A stretch of 64,000 nucleotides of DNA from NCBI RefSeq assembly GCF_000220395.1, contig NW_004085951.1:1-64000 (forward strand), read 5' to 3'. The position numbers and the translations under genes are program-made. The DNA is from Ichthyophthirius multifiliis (Eukaryota > Ciliophora > Oligohymenophorea > Hymenostomatida). The notes below the pieces were generated by a model. The model saw nothing but the letters and a program-made list of their open reading frames with translations. It did no database searches and was not told the origin of the DNA. This document shows positions 49,461 through 63,174 of this stretch, piece after piece (within the stretch, counting starts at the first letter, position 1; each line of letters begins with the position of its first letter).

Positions 49461-50999
49461 ATGAGAAAATTAATTCAATAAATATCTATAAACTTCATCA
49501 AAAATCCAAAATATAAATTTACTTAAGCCAATATCGAATAATAAATAAACGAGCTTCAATTAAATCTTAAAAATATCGAAAATCCTAAATCAAGTCTATC
49601 CCAAATAAACACTTTAATAAATTTAAAAGCAGAAAAAAATTAAAACAACTTTGAATATGAAAATTATGAAAAAGACTTATATACAAAAGCCAATATTTAT
49701 TATTAAATGTAAAAATACACTGAATGTAAATAATTAATAGAATACATTTTATAAAACGACAAATCATCTAACATTTCAAAAGCAAAAACCTTAATTTTAA
49801 AATCTTCACTTTTTTAAATTACAGAAAATGATTATGAAAATTCCTTACTTTTTGTAAAATAAGCGAATGATATTTTATAACATGAAAAAAATTTATATTC
49901 ATAAGAATTAAAAGCAACTATAAATCATATGATAGGTGAATTATATTTAAATGTCTTTTTAAAAATTGAATAAGGAAAAATTTACTTAGAAAAAGCTTAA
50001 ATATAAATAGAAGATATATTGTTTAATAATCACATACTTCTAGATCAAGAAAAAGGTTTATTATAATAAAGATTATGCAATATATACGACTCTTTAGCTG
50101 GGGTCTATCTCCACGAAGATAACTAAGAAAAGACATCAGAATACATTAGAAAATCTGAAAATTTTTGGTTAAAAAATAAATTCAAGTAATAATTTTAATA
50201 CGCAAATAGTTTGATAAAACAAGGTAATATTTATTTATAAAAAACGCAATATGAGAAAAGTTTAGAAAAACTTTAAGCATCTCAAAAGCTAATGTAAGGT
50301 TTCGAATATACTGACTAATACGTATATTTATGTATTTAGATTAGTAAATGTTATAGAGGAATGGAATTATATGATTAATCTTTAGAAACAATGAATCAAT
50401 GTTTAGATTAGGTAAGAAATTTGGAAAAAGAAGAGAAATTTTTCTTGAATTAATTTTATATTGTTTTGGCTAAAGAAGAACTTGTAGAAGTTTATATGAA
50501 TTTAGGTAAATATAGGGAAGCTTTGTAATTTATTCATCAATGTAAAAATTTCAGCATTTAAAATATATTAGAACATTAATAATTCCATTTTAGAATTCTT
50601 AAATAAGAATGTTTTATTTATTTTGTTTGTGAAAAATATAATGTTTTTTTGGAAAATGTTAATTTAGTTATTTAATTTGGATTAAATCTGTTTTCCTAAA
50701 AAAATAATGAAATTAGTGAACTCATCATTTGTTAATCTATTGCTTTTATATAAACCGATTAATTTAATTAAGGATATGAAAAACTGTAATAAGCATGTTC
50801 TTTTGTCTAAAAATATGAAGATATCAAAGAGATTTGGAATCATTTAGTAGATATTTTAATTTAGAAACAATAAAATTTGATCTTAATCTAGTTTGCTAAA
50901 GATTTTTTGTAAAATTTGAATGATTTACATATTAATGAAGATGATAAATTCAATATTAAAAAATATTTAAATTAAATTATTTCTGAATATTAAAAATGA
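49461..50999 (+). CDS. TPR-repeat protein, function unknown
   Basis: One open frame of 512 residues without intron, from ATG 49461 to TGA 50997. Helical pairs of TPR type repeat throughout: YEKDLYTKANIYYQMQKYTE, TINHMIGELYLNVFLKIEQG, LCNIYDSLAGVYLHEDNQEK, YANSLIKQGNIYLQKTQYEK, YLCIQISKCYRGMELYDQSL, AKEELVEVYMNLGKYREALQ. The spacing of small and large residues (-G/A-x-x-Y/L-x-x-x-x-Y-x-x-A/S-) fits. The start MRKLIQQISINFIKNPKYKF is basic and amphipathic, so a mitochondrial presequence is possible. No catalytic domain. It lies 146 bp after CCDC124 on the same strand. TPR proteins act as scaffolds; intraflagellar-transport and ODA-docking TPR proteins are alternatives I cannot exclude. The lack of frame problems over 1.5 kb is notable next to its neighbours. 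Confidence 0.85.
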
Positions 51000-51235
51000 G
51001 GAAAAATTGTATTTATTTTTATATAAAATAATAAATCTAAATAAGATAAAATTATTTTCGAAAAAAAAAGAAAATAAAAATATTATTTATTTTATGTTTC
51101 TTTGGCATTTTTTTATGTAAAAAGATATATAAATTTACAATTAATTAAATAATACGCTTTCTTTTAAAATAAAATATTTATTAATTAATTTAATTATCAT
51201 ATAAATATCTTTATTGGTTTTTAAAAAATATAAAA

Positions 51236-51855
51236 ATGTAAAACGTCAATAATATTTCTTATTCTCTTTAACATTTAGAGGAAATAGATAAAGATGCTTA
51301 AGAAAATAATTATTATAAAGGAAATATTAATACATTATAATAAAAATAATAAGAAAATGAAAATGAAAAATCAAAATTTGAATAAATCCAAGATAATAAT
51401 AGTATTATTTAAATACAAAATTACTATAGTTAATAAATATATAATTAAAATGATGACTAAACAATTTAAAGTTTAATGCAATTTTCAGAAGATAATTTAT
51501 AAAATGGAGGCTAATTTTATAAATAACTTTTTGGAGGAAATTATCCAAAACAGGCATATTTAAATTTTTTAAGGAAAGACAAAGTAGATTTAACAAATAA
51601 AAAAGATTAAAACGTAAAAAAAATAAAAAAAATATTTTTATATCTAAATAAAATTATAATAAAAAATAGGTTGTTATATAAATTTTACAGAAAAAATAAA
51701 ACAAAAATTGAATCTGATTTTTTACTTAAATCTATTGAAGGATTAAATTTATTTTAAAAACACAAAGATTTATTAAAAACAAAAATTGTAATAAATAGTT
51801 ATTAGAATAATTAAAATTAGAGTATTTTAAAGAAAAAGAAACTATATTTAATTAT

Positions 51856-51904
<49 letters not shown>

Positions 51905-54287
51905 ATAGATAAAAATATTTTATATTAAATAAATATTAATATCTTTATTTATTTTTATTATAAAATAATTTATTTATTTTTATTTTTTATTAAGGCGAAT
52001 ATGGAAATACTTATTATATTATTTTATAAGGATCAGCTGATCTATTGATTCCTATGGCAAAATATGACGAATATTATAATAATTAAGCAAACAATAATTT
52101 TTAATAATCCAAAAATATTGATGAATAAAAAAAATAGAATAAAAACCAAAAAAAGAGCAAAACGAATACACTATATCCGACTCAATATTTTTAAGAAAGC
52201 AATAATGACTAGTATTTTATTAAAGTTTATATAAATATATATTTATATAAATATTATATTACTTTTAATCAAGGTTTAATTTTATGTTTTATTTTATTTT
52301 ATTTAAAACTAAATAAAATAAAATAAAATAAAATAAGGCTATAATAATTTTTTTTTTCTTTTTTGTTTTTAAAATTAAATTATAAAAAATATATATATAT
52401 ATATATATATATAATTATAAAAAATAAATAAAATAGTTTAAATAATAATTAAATTTAATAATAAAATACTAAAAATGAAACTTACTAATAATTTTTGAAA
52501 AGAAAATTTCCAAAAATGAATTTAATGAAAACATTTAAAACAGGAGATTCTTTTGGTGAAATAGCAATTATTACAAAATAAAAAAGGTATAAATTTAAAT
52601 GAAATAAAATTATTATAACTTAAATTAAAATATAGAACAGGAACAATTGTATGTAAAGAAAATACTTATTTAATGACTTTAACAAGAGAAAGCTTCGATG
52701 AAATTTTAGGGGCTTATCATTAAACAATAATTTAGAATAGGATCTTGTTTCTAAAAAACTTTGCTATATTTTAAAATATTCCAAATACTAAACTTCATAT
52801 AATATTATAATCTATTAAAATTTAAAATTATAAAAATTAAAATACTATTTATTAAGAAGGAGACTAAAGTAAATTTTTGTATTTTATAAGAGAAGGGGAA
52901 GTCGAAATATCTTTGTAAATAAATAATTAAAGTACAACATATTAAACATAAGAACAATAATAAAAAGAATTAAAATTATAAATAAAAAAACAAAACGAAT
53001 ATATCCGAATGTTTATTCTTTAAAAAAACTCGCTTTTTGGTGAAAACGAAATTTTGAACAATATTGAAACCAGAAAACAAAGAGCTGTCTGCATAAGTGA
53101 AAATGCAGAAATTTTCCTGATAAAAAAAGATGTTAAAACATTAAAAAATAATTGTATATAAATTATTGACAATTTTTTTTTTTTCAAAAAAAATTTTTAT
53201 ATATATAAAAAATAGGTTTTATTGCATTTAACTAGAGGATATAATGTCATTTAAATTCTTAAATAATAATTTATTTTAAAAAATAAAATATATGAATAAA
53301 GACAGGCTTAAGTATTTTAAACAAAAAATAACTCAAAAGTTGAATTGGAAACTTTAAAAATAAAATTTAAGAATAAAAACAGGCTTAAATTTTTCAAACA
53401 AAAAATAACTCAAAAGTTGAAACTGAAACTTTATCAAATGAAGAAAATATTTTTTTTACAAATCAACAAAGATCATCTGTTTCTTTATTAATAAAAAATT
53501 AATAAAATAGTTATTCAAATTTTTACTCTTAAAAAGAAATATAAAATAATTCTTAAAAAGATATTCCTTTTTAGAAAACATAAACTAATTCTTAAAAATA
53601 TATTTCTAATAAGAATGATTATTATATTTAAAAACCAATTTTTTAATTAAATTAAATGAATAATAAAAGTTAGCAAATATAGAAATTTTAGGAAGAATAT
53701 TATATTAGAAATAAAAATAAATAAAAAAAAAGTGAGAAGCAAAACTTTTTAGACGAAAAATATATTTAATAATCAATAGAATAATTTAGTAATTATAGTA
53801 AAAACGAGTATATTGATAAAATTTAATAGAAAATTACTGTAAAGAAATAATTATTAGATGAAATAAATAATTAATATGAAAAAAATATTATTTAAACTTT
53901 TTATGAAAGTTTTGGAATTACTAAAAAAACAAAAATAGCTCTAAATCAAATTCCAGTATTTAAAATAAAGAAAAAATAGCTTTTGGTGAAAATGTTTAAA
54001 AGTATAAAATTAAAATTTTAAATATTTAACCTGAAAAAAATAATAATTAAAATATTAATAAATAATCTCAAATTATAATTTAAAATAAAACCTAAGAAAA
54101 TAATTATAGATTATAGTCCTTATTAAATATTGAAAATAATCAGAAAAATAATAATTTATAAAATAGTAATTAACTATATAAGGAAAAATAGACTTCATGT
54201 AGTTTAAGAAGATAGTACATTATTAATAATGGTTATGATTAAGGTTTTAAAAAACGAAAAGAAATTCGGAAGTTAATTTTATATTGA
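51236..54287 (+). CDS. Cyclic-nucleotide-binding domain protein with C-terminal repeats
   Basis: ATG 51236 starts MQNVNNISYSLQHLEEIDKD. CNB 1: LEYFKEKETIFNYG, intron 51859-51994, EYGNTYYIILQGSADLLIP, then a Lys/Gln insert, an intron of about 260 nt, FKTGDSFGEIAIITKQKRTG (phosphate-binding cassette with FGE and Arg) and NTYLMTLTRESFDEIL. CNB 2: FLKNFAIFQNIPNTKLHII, YQEGDQSKFLYFIREGEVEI, NSLFGENEILNNIETRKQRA and SENAEIFLIKKDV. The tail is Ser/Asn/Gln-rich and includes a tandem 26-residue repeat at 53294-53447. Stop at TGA 54285. Cassette 1 could bind cyclic nucleotide; cassette 2 keeps FGE and an Arg further along. There is no kinase domain, so it may be an orphan regulatory protein. A-run shifts occur near 51780 and at 53356-53360. 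Confidence 0.8.
51858..51901. repeat. (TA)n run in intron
   Basis: About 21 TA units directly after the 5' splice site of an intron in the second CNB gene. Confidence 0.9.
53294..53447 (+). repeat. 77-bp tandem duplication encoding a 26-residue repeat
   Basis: Two copies start at about 53294 and 53371. Translated, both give QAQ(V/I)FQTKNNSKVE, and both are preceded by LKNKI once one A is added to the run at 53356-53360. The observed period of 77 is not a multiple of three, while 78 would be. The protein-level repeat therefore argues that one A has been lost from the sequence. Confidence 0.85.
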
Positions 54288-55089
54288 AAATATTATTTTA
54301 ATGTATAATAATATATAAAAAATAATAACATTATTACTATATTTTAACTATATTAGAAATAAAGAAAATATTATATAATATTATATTTTATAAATTTCTT
54401 TTATATAAACAAATAAATTCAAAAATAAATGTAATGAATAAGTTATAATAATAATTATAAATTATAAAAAAATTATTTATATGAAATAATGATCAGCTAT
54501 TATATATATATTATTTATTATAACTGTATCCGAATCACTTGCGACTAAAATACAGAATTTACATTAATTTATATATTTAATATTTTTTTAATTTTTTAAA
54601 TAACTTTTTACAAATTTTCATATTAAAAAAATATAAATGTACATGTTTCTTAATAAAATAAAGAAATTAAACAAATATAATATTTTTTTACATAAAAAAG
54701 TTTTTAAATATAATTAAATAGAAATTCAATATTTTTGTGTATTAATTTGGGTTTAATAGCAAATTGGATTAAATTTAATTTGTATTTTTAATAAAAAGTA
54801 TACATAATTTTATATTAGTATATTAATATAATTTAATTTATATTTTATATTAATTTTTAATAATTTATATATTTTTAAGTTATTTTTGTATATAGTTGCA
54901 TACATATTAATATTAAGTATTTTAATTACATATTAATAATTCTTGGATTTTTCTTTTTTGTAATATTTTTATTATAATGAAATAAATAAAATTTTATATT
55001 TTTGAAATTAATTTAAATGCAAAAAAAAAAACGCAAGAATTTTATTATAATTTTAAAATCAATATTTTTTTAAAATAAATATAATTAAT
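54288..55089. other. AT-rich spacer, no gene seen
   Basis: Low-complexity AT between two plus-strand genes. It contains one short GC-richer string (ATCCGAATCACTTGCGAC near 54528-54546) without recognisable structure. Confidence 0.6.
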
Positions 55090-56530
55090 ATGGATATGCT
55101 TTAATTTAAAACTGTTTTTTATAAGAACATTCTTATTAGTTTTAGAAGTAGGGATATTTTAAAAGAAACAATTTTGCCTTTGTTTGCTGGATTATTATTA
55201 TTTTTAACGAGTAATTTATTTAAATCATTTATTTTTTACTAAATAAAAAATAAATTATCATTTTTAAATTCTTAATTTTTCTATTTAATAAAAAAAACTT
55301 CATTTAATATTAATAAAAAAAGAATACATTCCATAAATATAACCTATGTCAGTACTTTTAGTTCCAATTGCCATATCGGCAATAAGTAGATCAGTATTAA
55401 TATCTACAGTTGAAGAAAAGTAAGAAAGATATAAAGAAACTTAAAAAGTAAGTTAATTTATATACACATAATTTTTATTAATTTAAAAAAAGATTATGAG
55501 TTTAAATTAATCATCTTATATTTTAGCTTGGCTATCTTCATCATATTTTAGAACTATTTTAGTAAATAAAAAAAATATTAAAAATTAAACATTTAAAAAT
55601 AAATCAAGTGTTCAATATCATTCTTAATTGTCCCAATAATAGCTGGTATAGATGGTGTAAAAGATGCTCATAGTACAGTAATCTTTGTTATTGGATTTTT
55701 CGCTTATAGTATTTCTGCTGTAAATTAATCTTTTGTACTTTCAACTTTTTTTTCAAATACTAAAATTGCATCCGAAGTTGGAACAATTGTTATGATAATT
55801 CCTATATTTTTAGTTTATTTGGTATTTATAGAATCAATAAGAGAGTTAATATATAAAAAATTTATTTATATAAATTATAAAACTATATATATATTATTTT
55901 TTAGATCAAAAATATTTTTTGTTATTATGGGTTTGTTCCCTTAATGTTCAATAGCATTTTTATATTTATCTACTTTAGAATATTTACCTTTTAGTACTAA
56001 TATTTTTTAATGCTTATAGTATTAAGGAATTGATCTTAATGGATAATTCTGGGAACTAATTGGTCTTATTTTTGCATATTTAATTGTTTATTTATATTTA
56101 GATTAAGTTATTCCTAATGAATACGGAGTTTGTAAATCACCTTTTTTCTTTATTACTGAATTAAAAAATTTATTCAAAGGTTTATATATGATAAAATTTT
56201 AAAATAAATAAAATAATAAAAAGATAAAAAAACTGAATAAAAAGAAATAACTTAATCTTTTATTGAATATGAATAATTTCATAATAATTAAGATATAACT
56301 AAAAATGTAGATTCATCATCTGCTGACTTCCATGAAATTTATCGAAATGAAAAAAATCTAGCACAAACAATAAAAATAAAAAACCTAGTAAAAAAATACG
56401 GTTAATTTACTGCAATTGATTAAATCTCAATAAGTCTATATGAATCAAATATATTTTGGTAAATATAAAAATAAAAAATGTTTTATAAAATAATATAAAA
56501 ATTAATAAATATATATTAATATACATATAA

Positions 56531-56579
<49 letters not shown>

Positions 56580-59500
56580 ATTATATATATTTATTATATT
56601 TTTTTTTCTTATTATTTTATTTTATATTTTTATTTTAGAAAATCACAATTTTTTTTTTATTTACTTATTTTTGATATTATCCTTTTTAAAAATAATAATA
56701 TAAAAAATAAATATATATTTTTATTAATAAAAAATTTAGTTTATTAGGACATAATGGAGCAGGTAAAACAACCACTATATCAGTTTTGACAGGATTATTA
56801 AGTAGTACAAGCGGAAAAGTTATAAGTACTATATATATAATTTTTTTAAAAAAAAATAATTATTATATTAGTGTATGGAAAGGATCTTTCAATGGATTTA
56901 GATTTCATAAGAAAAAATATAGGTTTATGTACATAAAAAGATTGTCTATATGATGATTTAACTTTTGTTGAACATTTAAGATTTATTGGTAATATAAAAG
57001 GAATATAAGGCGAAAAATTAGAAATCTAAATTTAATATATATTAGAAAAGACAAATACACACCAAGAAGCTAATAAACTAGTAAAAGAGCTTTCTGGAGG
57101 ATAAAACGTAAACTTTCATTAGGCATGGCATTAATAGGCGGTTCAAAAATAATATTTTTGGATGAACCAACATCTGGAATGGATAATTTAAGCAGAAGAG
57201 GAATTTGGAAAATATTAGAAAATATAAGAAATGAGAAAAGAACTATAATATTAACAACTCATCATTTAGATGAAGCAGAAGTTCTTGCAGATAGAATTGC
57301 TATTATGGCAAAAGGAAAGCTTTTAGCAGTTGGTTCAAGCTAGTTTATAAAAAAAAATTTTGGAGAAGGATATACTTTGAAAATATCAGTACAAGAAGAG
57401 CACTTGGAATTATTTAATTAATAAAAATCAAAAATAAAATAAATTGTTGAAAAAAATATTCCAAATGCATAATTAGATAGTTAAAGTTCAAATGATTGTG
57501 TTGTTTATTTAATTTCATATTCCGATTAAGATAAATTTACAAAAGTTTTCTAAGATTTAGAACAAATTTAATTTATTAATATTTCATTAGAAATGAATAC
57601 TTTAGAAGATGCATTTATAAATATTGGAATGGACGAAGAAAAATTCTTACAAAGAAATAAAGTTTTTATTTATTTAATTTTTAAAAATTTTTTTTTATAA
57701 ATATAATTTTTTAATAAAGTTAAAATCTTAAGGAAATATAGTTATAAATGATGAATTTAATAATTTTAAAAAAATTCATGTCCCACAATGTTTAAACAGA
57801 CCACCTAAATATTAATTTATTTCATAATTTATAGCTATTTTTATGAGAAGGTTTTATTATACTGTAAGAAATTTAACTAATTGGATATCTTTTACATTGG
57901 GATTTGTTTTACTTATAGCAGCTACAATAGTATATTATAATATAATATAATAATATTTATATATATATATATATTTATATATATTTATATATATATAATA
58001 ATATATATATTTATATTTATATTTTATATATTATTATATTTATTTTTTATATTTATCATTTTATATATTATTTTTTATGTCTTTTTTATTAAAATAAGGT
58101 TGTTAAACTTATACCTGTACCTATAGGAATAAATTAAGATTCTTTTTAAATTGGATTTACTTCATTTTTCTTGGTTTTGTCTTATTCATTTAATTCTTCA
58201 ATTTTTATTACTCTACCTGTTTTAGAACGAGAATTTAATTTAAAATATGCTTTAAATGTTATGGGTTGTAGAGTATAAATATTTATTTTTAATATATTTG
58301 TATATTTTTTTAAATACATATGATATATAGGTTTTACCTTATTGGTTTGGTACATTATTGTTTGATGTATTTATTTTTTTATTGACTCTTTTTATTTTTT
58401 TTATTGCTTGTTTAATATAAAACTGTAATTATATATTAAATCATTTCGGAATAATATTCTTTATTTTATCCACATTTTGTATTTCATATATTACTTGCGC
58501 TTATTTCTTTGGTTTTCTTTTCTAAAAATCAAACAATGCTCTAAAATTTTATCCATTGTTCAGTTATTTTATTATTTATAGTTTACCATGGATATTAGTT
58601 GGATTAATTTATTTATTATATAATAATGATTATTTAAGTAAAAATTTAAAAAATAAAAATAATAGAAAATAAAAAAGGTGATGATACATATGTTGGACTA
58701 AATGGATTTTGTTAAGTTATATGTTTAATATTTTCTCCTTTATTTAATCTAAATATGTCATTTAATAGTATATCTGGAGATTTTAAAATGTCAGAAAAAG
58801 ATAAAAAATATTTTCATTTAACAATTTAAAGTACATATGCTTATATAGGATTCAATATTTTAACTGCTTTTATGTATTTCGCTTTAACTTTTATTTTTGA
58901 ATAAAAAAAATATGGCTTAAAAAATACTTTATAAGATGAAAGTATTTATTTTATTTTAAGATAATTAAATTAAATTTTTATCTTAAAAAAAGGTTAAAAA
59001 TAATAATTAATAAATACGTTTGAAGATGTATAAGACTCTCTAGTAAAAGAAGAAGTATATAAAGTTAATGATTCATCAGAAGAAAAAATAAGAGTTAATG
59101 GTTTGATTAAATAATACGATAGCGGACTAGTTGCAGTAAAAAATATTTAATTCTGTGTAAAACCAGGAGAAATCTTTGGACTTTTGGGACCTAATGGTGC
59201 TGGAAAATCAACTACTTTTAGTATTTTGACAAGTTTAATTCCTAAAACATATGGATCAATATAAATAAAAGGTATAGAAGTTGACAAAGGAATAATGTAA
59301 ATATATCAAGATGTTGGTATATGCCCATAATTTGATTGTCTATGGGAAAGTTTAACACCTCCTGAACATTTATATTTATTTGGAAGAATGAAAGGTTTAA
59401 CAGGGAATGATTTAAATGAAAGTGTTCAATATTTTTTAGATGTAATAATAAAATATTTTAAATAAAAAAATTAAAAATCAAAAAGACAATGCAATTAACA

Positions 59501-60222
59501 GATTTTATCAAAAAAAAAGCTGGATAATTAAGTGGAGGAAATAAAAGAAAACTTTGTGTAGCAAATGCCTTAATAGGAGGACCTGATATTTAATTTTTCG
59601 ATGAACCCTCTACTGGTGTAGATCCTATTGCAAGAAGATTTTTGTGGAATACTTTAAATATGGGAATTAAATTAAGAAACTCAGCTATTTGTATGACAAC
59701 ACATACTATGGAAGAAGTATTTTTTTATTTAAATATATACATTTATATAAATATATTATATAACAGGCTGAATCTTTATGTAATAAAATTGGAATTCTTA
59801 TAAATGGTTAATTTTATACTATAGGAACTCCTTAATAATTAAGAAGTAAATATGGATAAGGCTATACTATTACTTTTAATATCGAAAAATAAAACAATGA
59901 GAAGGTTAAAAAAATACTAGAAGATGTTTTCATAAAGGTAGTATAAGTACATGATAAAAGAGAAGATTATACTGCTTTCTAAATCGATGATAATGTTTTT
60001 TCGTTTTTCAAAGCTTTTAATGTTTGTGAAGAAGTTATTAAAAAATAAGGACTTATTAAAGATTTCTCAATTAATTAAAGTTCATTGGAATCTGTGTTTT
60101 TTTATTTTAGCAAACAATAAAAATAAAAAGATGATGAACATAATAGTTAATTGAATGTTTTTAATAAAGTCTCCTAAAATGCTATTTAAGATGAAGAATA
60201 AAATTAAATTATTAGATAATGA
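55090..60222 (+). CDS. ABCA-type full-length ABC transporter
   Basis: Two membrane-domain/nucleotide-binding-domain (NBD) halves. Half 1: [20 protein letters not shown], then helices such as [36 protein letters not shown] and [23 protein letters not shown]1 has [37 protein letters not shown] and the switch His in TTHHLDEAE. Half 2: [20 protein letters not shown] plus about five helices ([20 protein letters not shown] is the ABCA-type loop). NBD2: [41 protein letters not shown] and TTHTMEEAE, followed by the ABCA regulatory tail. Introns occur throughout, for example 55444-55493, 56459-56740, 57948-58098, 59443-59491 and 59719-59766. At the NBD1 signature (57103-57106) one A is missing. Lipid export is usual for ABCA; the substrate here is unknown. 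The final signature has Asn for Gln. Confidence 0.95.
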
Positions 60223-60568
60223 ATGATATTTAAATTTATTTTTTATTTTTAAATATATTATATAGTTCTTATAATTTTTAATAAATTAAAAATATTCATA
60301 TATATTTTTTATGAATTTTATTATATTTATTTTACTAAATATTTAAAAAAATTATATTTAAAATAATTAAAAAAATATAATAAATATTATAGTAAGATAA
60401 ATAAATTAATTATTTTTTAAAAAAAATAATAATATTAAAAATAATATTTTTTAAATATGTTTTTAACAATTTTATATAAATAAATAAATATATATCAAAT
60501 TAAAAAAAAAATATTTGTAAGTTATAAATTTTATTGAAAATAAATAAATACTCTTTAAAACAAAAAAA
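60223..60568. other. Short AT-rich spacer
   Basis: Low-complexity AT between the ABCA stop and the PP2C start, both on the plus strand. No feature seen. Confidence 0.6.
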
Positions 60569-61606
60569 ATGGGTCCTTATTTATCTTAACCAATACGTGA
60601 GAAAACAACAATAGGCGATGTATCTAATAATAATTTAAAATTCGCATTAGCTGAAATGCAAGGTATGTAACAATAAAAAATAAAAATAATGTAAAAAAAA
60701 AGAAAAGAAAAATAAAATAAAATAAAAATAATATGAAAAACAAAATAAAAATATGAATAATTTTAAAAAAATTAAACAAAAAAATAAGGATGGAGAAACA
60801 GCATGGAAGATAGTCATATAGCTGATATAAACATTGACGAAGAAACTGCTTTATTTGGAGTTTTCGACGGTCATGGAGGAAAAGAAGTTGCATAATATGT
60901 AGAAAAGCATTTTGTAGAAGAGCTTAAAAAGAACACGAATTTTAAGAACAAATAGTTTGATATGGCTTTAAAGGAAACATTTTTAAAAATGGATGAACTT
61001 ATGCTCACAAAATAAGGAATTTCCGAACTTGTTTAATTTAAAAATCCACTAAGATAGCCTGATAGAGAAGAAGATGTGAATTCGATATATGCAGGCTGTA
61101 CTGCGAATGTAGCATTAATACACAAAAAGTAATTAATAGTAGCAAATGCAGGAGATTCTCGTACAGTTTTATGTAATAAAGGATAGGCTGTAGAAATGTC
61201 TATAGATCACAAACCTGACTAAGTTGATGAAAAAAATAGAATTTAAAAAGCAGGAGGATTCGTTACTGACGGCAGAGTAAATGGAAATCTTAACCTATCA
61301 AGAGCATTGGGAGATTTTGAATATAAAAATGCTTCAGGAAATACAAAACCAGAAGATTACATTATTACACCTTGTCCTGAAGTAAAAAAAAGAAATCTTA
61401 CAGATGATGATAAATTCATGCTTATGGGTTGCGATGGCATATGGGAATGTATGACAAATTAAGAATTAATGAAATTTTGTGGAGAAAGAATTGATAAAGG
61501 AATGACTCTTAAAGATATATTAATTGAATTGCTTGATACTATTCTTGCTAAAGACACATAAAGTATTAATTATATAAATAAAATATATAGATTATATATA
61601 TATAAA

Positions 61607-61641
<35 letters not shown>

Positions 61642-61819
61642 TATTTATATATTATTTAATATAAATACACATTAGTATATAATTTTTTATTATATTCTCA
61701 ATTTAATTATTTTTATTTAATATTTTTTTTATTTTTATTTTTAATCAATAATCTTTGAATTTAAAGATGGAGTCGGATGCGATAACATGACGTGCATATT
61801 AGTTTAATTTAAAAATTGA
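60569..61819 (+). CDS. PP2C-type protein phosphatase (PPM family)
   Basis: Three exons (60569-60662, 60789-61562, 61767-61819) give 306 residues. N-terminal [20 protein letters not shown] carries a Gly at position 2, suitable for N-myristoylation. Metal-coordinating acids are in place: [42 protein letters not shown] and [16 protein letters not shown]. Other conserved blocks are [40 protein letters not shown] and [14 protein letters not shown]. The enzyme removes phosphate from Ser/Thr using Mn/Mg, and the length is that of a minimal catalytic PPM like PPM1G/ABI1-type cores without extra domains. The second intron lies right before the last metal motif. It is the last complete gene on the plus strand. 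No frameshift is needed. Confidence 0.96.
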
Positions 61820-63174
61820 ATATTTTTTAAATTTGAATATTTTTAAAATAAAAATTAAATTAAATTTATAATGTATTTTACATTATAACTATTTTAAAAT
61901 AAGAATTCGATACTTAACACATTTTATTTTTAATTTTAATTTAACATTTATATTTGCTTTATATTCTAAATAAATATTAATTAAATATTTCATTTATATA
62001 TATTAATTTTCATTTAATTTATTTTAATTGATTAATTTTATAATAATTCAAAAAGATACAAAAGAAATAAAATTATATTTATATTAAAAAATTATATAAA
62101 ATAAAACATAAGATTTCAAATATAAAAGATAAATTAAATAAATAAAAATATCCTATATAAAAAAAATACAATATTAAATTAATAAAAAATTGTATATTAT
62201 TTTAAAAATGAAATATTATCATTAAATATAAAAAAAATATTAATAAAATTATTCAAAATAAAATAATATATAATCTATAGATAATATAAATAAAAAAATA
62301 ATAAATAAATATGATTAAGAATATATATATAAAAATAAAAAATAATTTAAAAATAAAATAAAATTATATTTAGTGTTTATTTTAATTAATATTTAAATTT
62401 AAAATAAAAATTATTAATATAAAATTTTTAAAATAATATTAAATATAATAAAATAAAATTAAATAAAATTAAATAAATATAAATAATTATATATATATAT
62501 AAATAAATATATTATTTATTTATATCTTTATTTATATATATATATTTTATTTTATTTTTAATTTCATATTCAATTTTTTTATATTTTTTTTTTTATAAAT
62601 TTATATTCTTTATAAATTTTTTATCTTGAAATTTTTTTTAATTATTTACATTTATTATATTTTTATATGTTTCGTCTATAGAATAATTATGACATTAATT
62701 TAATATATATTATTTAAATATTTCTTCAAATTTTTATATTACAAATCAAAATTTAAAAACTAATTTACATATATTTTAAGATATAACTATAATTTTTTTT
62801 TTTTATTATATATATTTCTTAGAAATTTATTGTTTCATTAATTATTATAATGCTCTTATAATTAATAAAATATTGTTTTAATATTTATAATTAAAATTAG
62901 ATTCTCCATATGATAATTAAATAATATAAAAAATATAGAATTTTCATAATAATAAGTATATAACTCCTTAAAAAGATATTTAATTAATAGCAGACTTAGC
63001 TTGATTCATATAATTATATTTATAATATAAATATTTCTTAATTATATAAAGCATAAATATAAAACTAAATAAATAAATCTAAATCACTAGTATATAAAAA
63101 TACATTTATTTATTTATAAAATAGTTTTATTTTTTTTAAATGATTAATATAATAAACAAAAAGTTTTAAGTAGA
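61820..63174. other. AT-rich spacer, no gene seen
   Basis: About 1.35 kb of AT DNA with short (TAAAAT)-type and (TA)n tracts. A few small GC-richer words near 62670-62700 and 62970-63000 do not form a coding frame or a recognisable RNA. Confidence 0.6.

Noticed and set aside
60624-60893. Minus-strand frame opposite the PP2C gene
   Set aside because: Antisense to PP2C exon 2 and intron 1, which contain the catalytic motifs.
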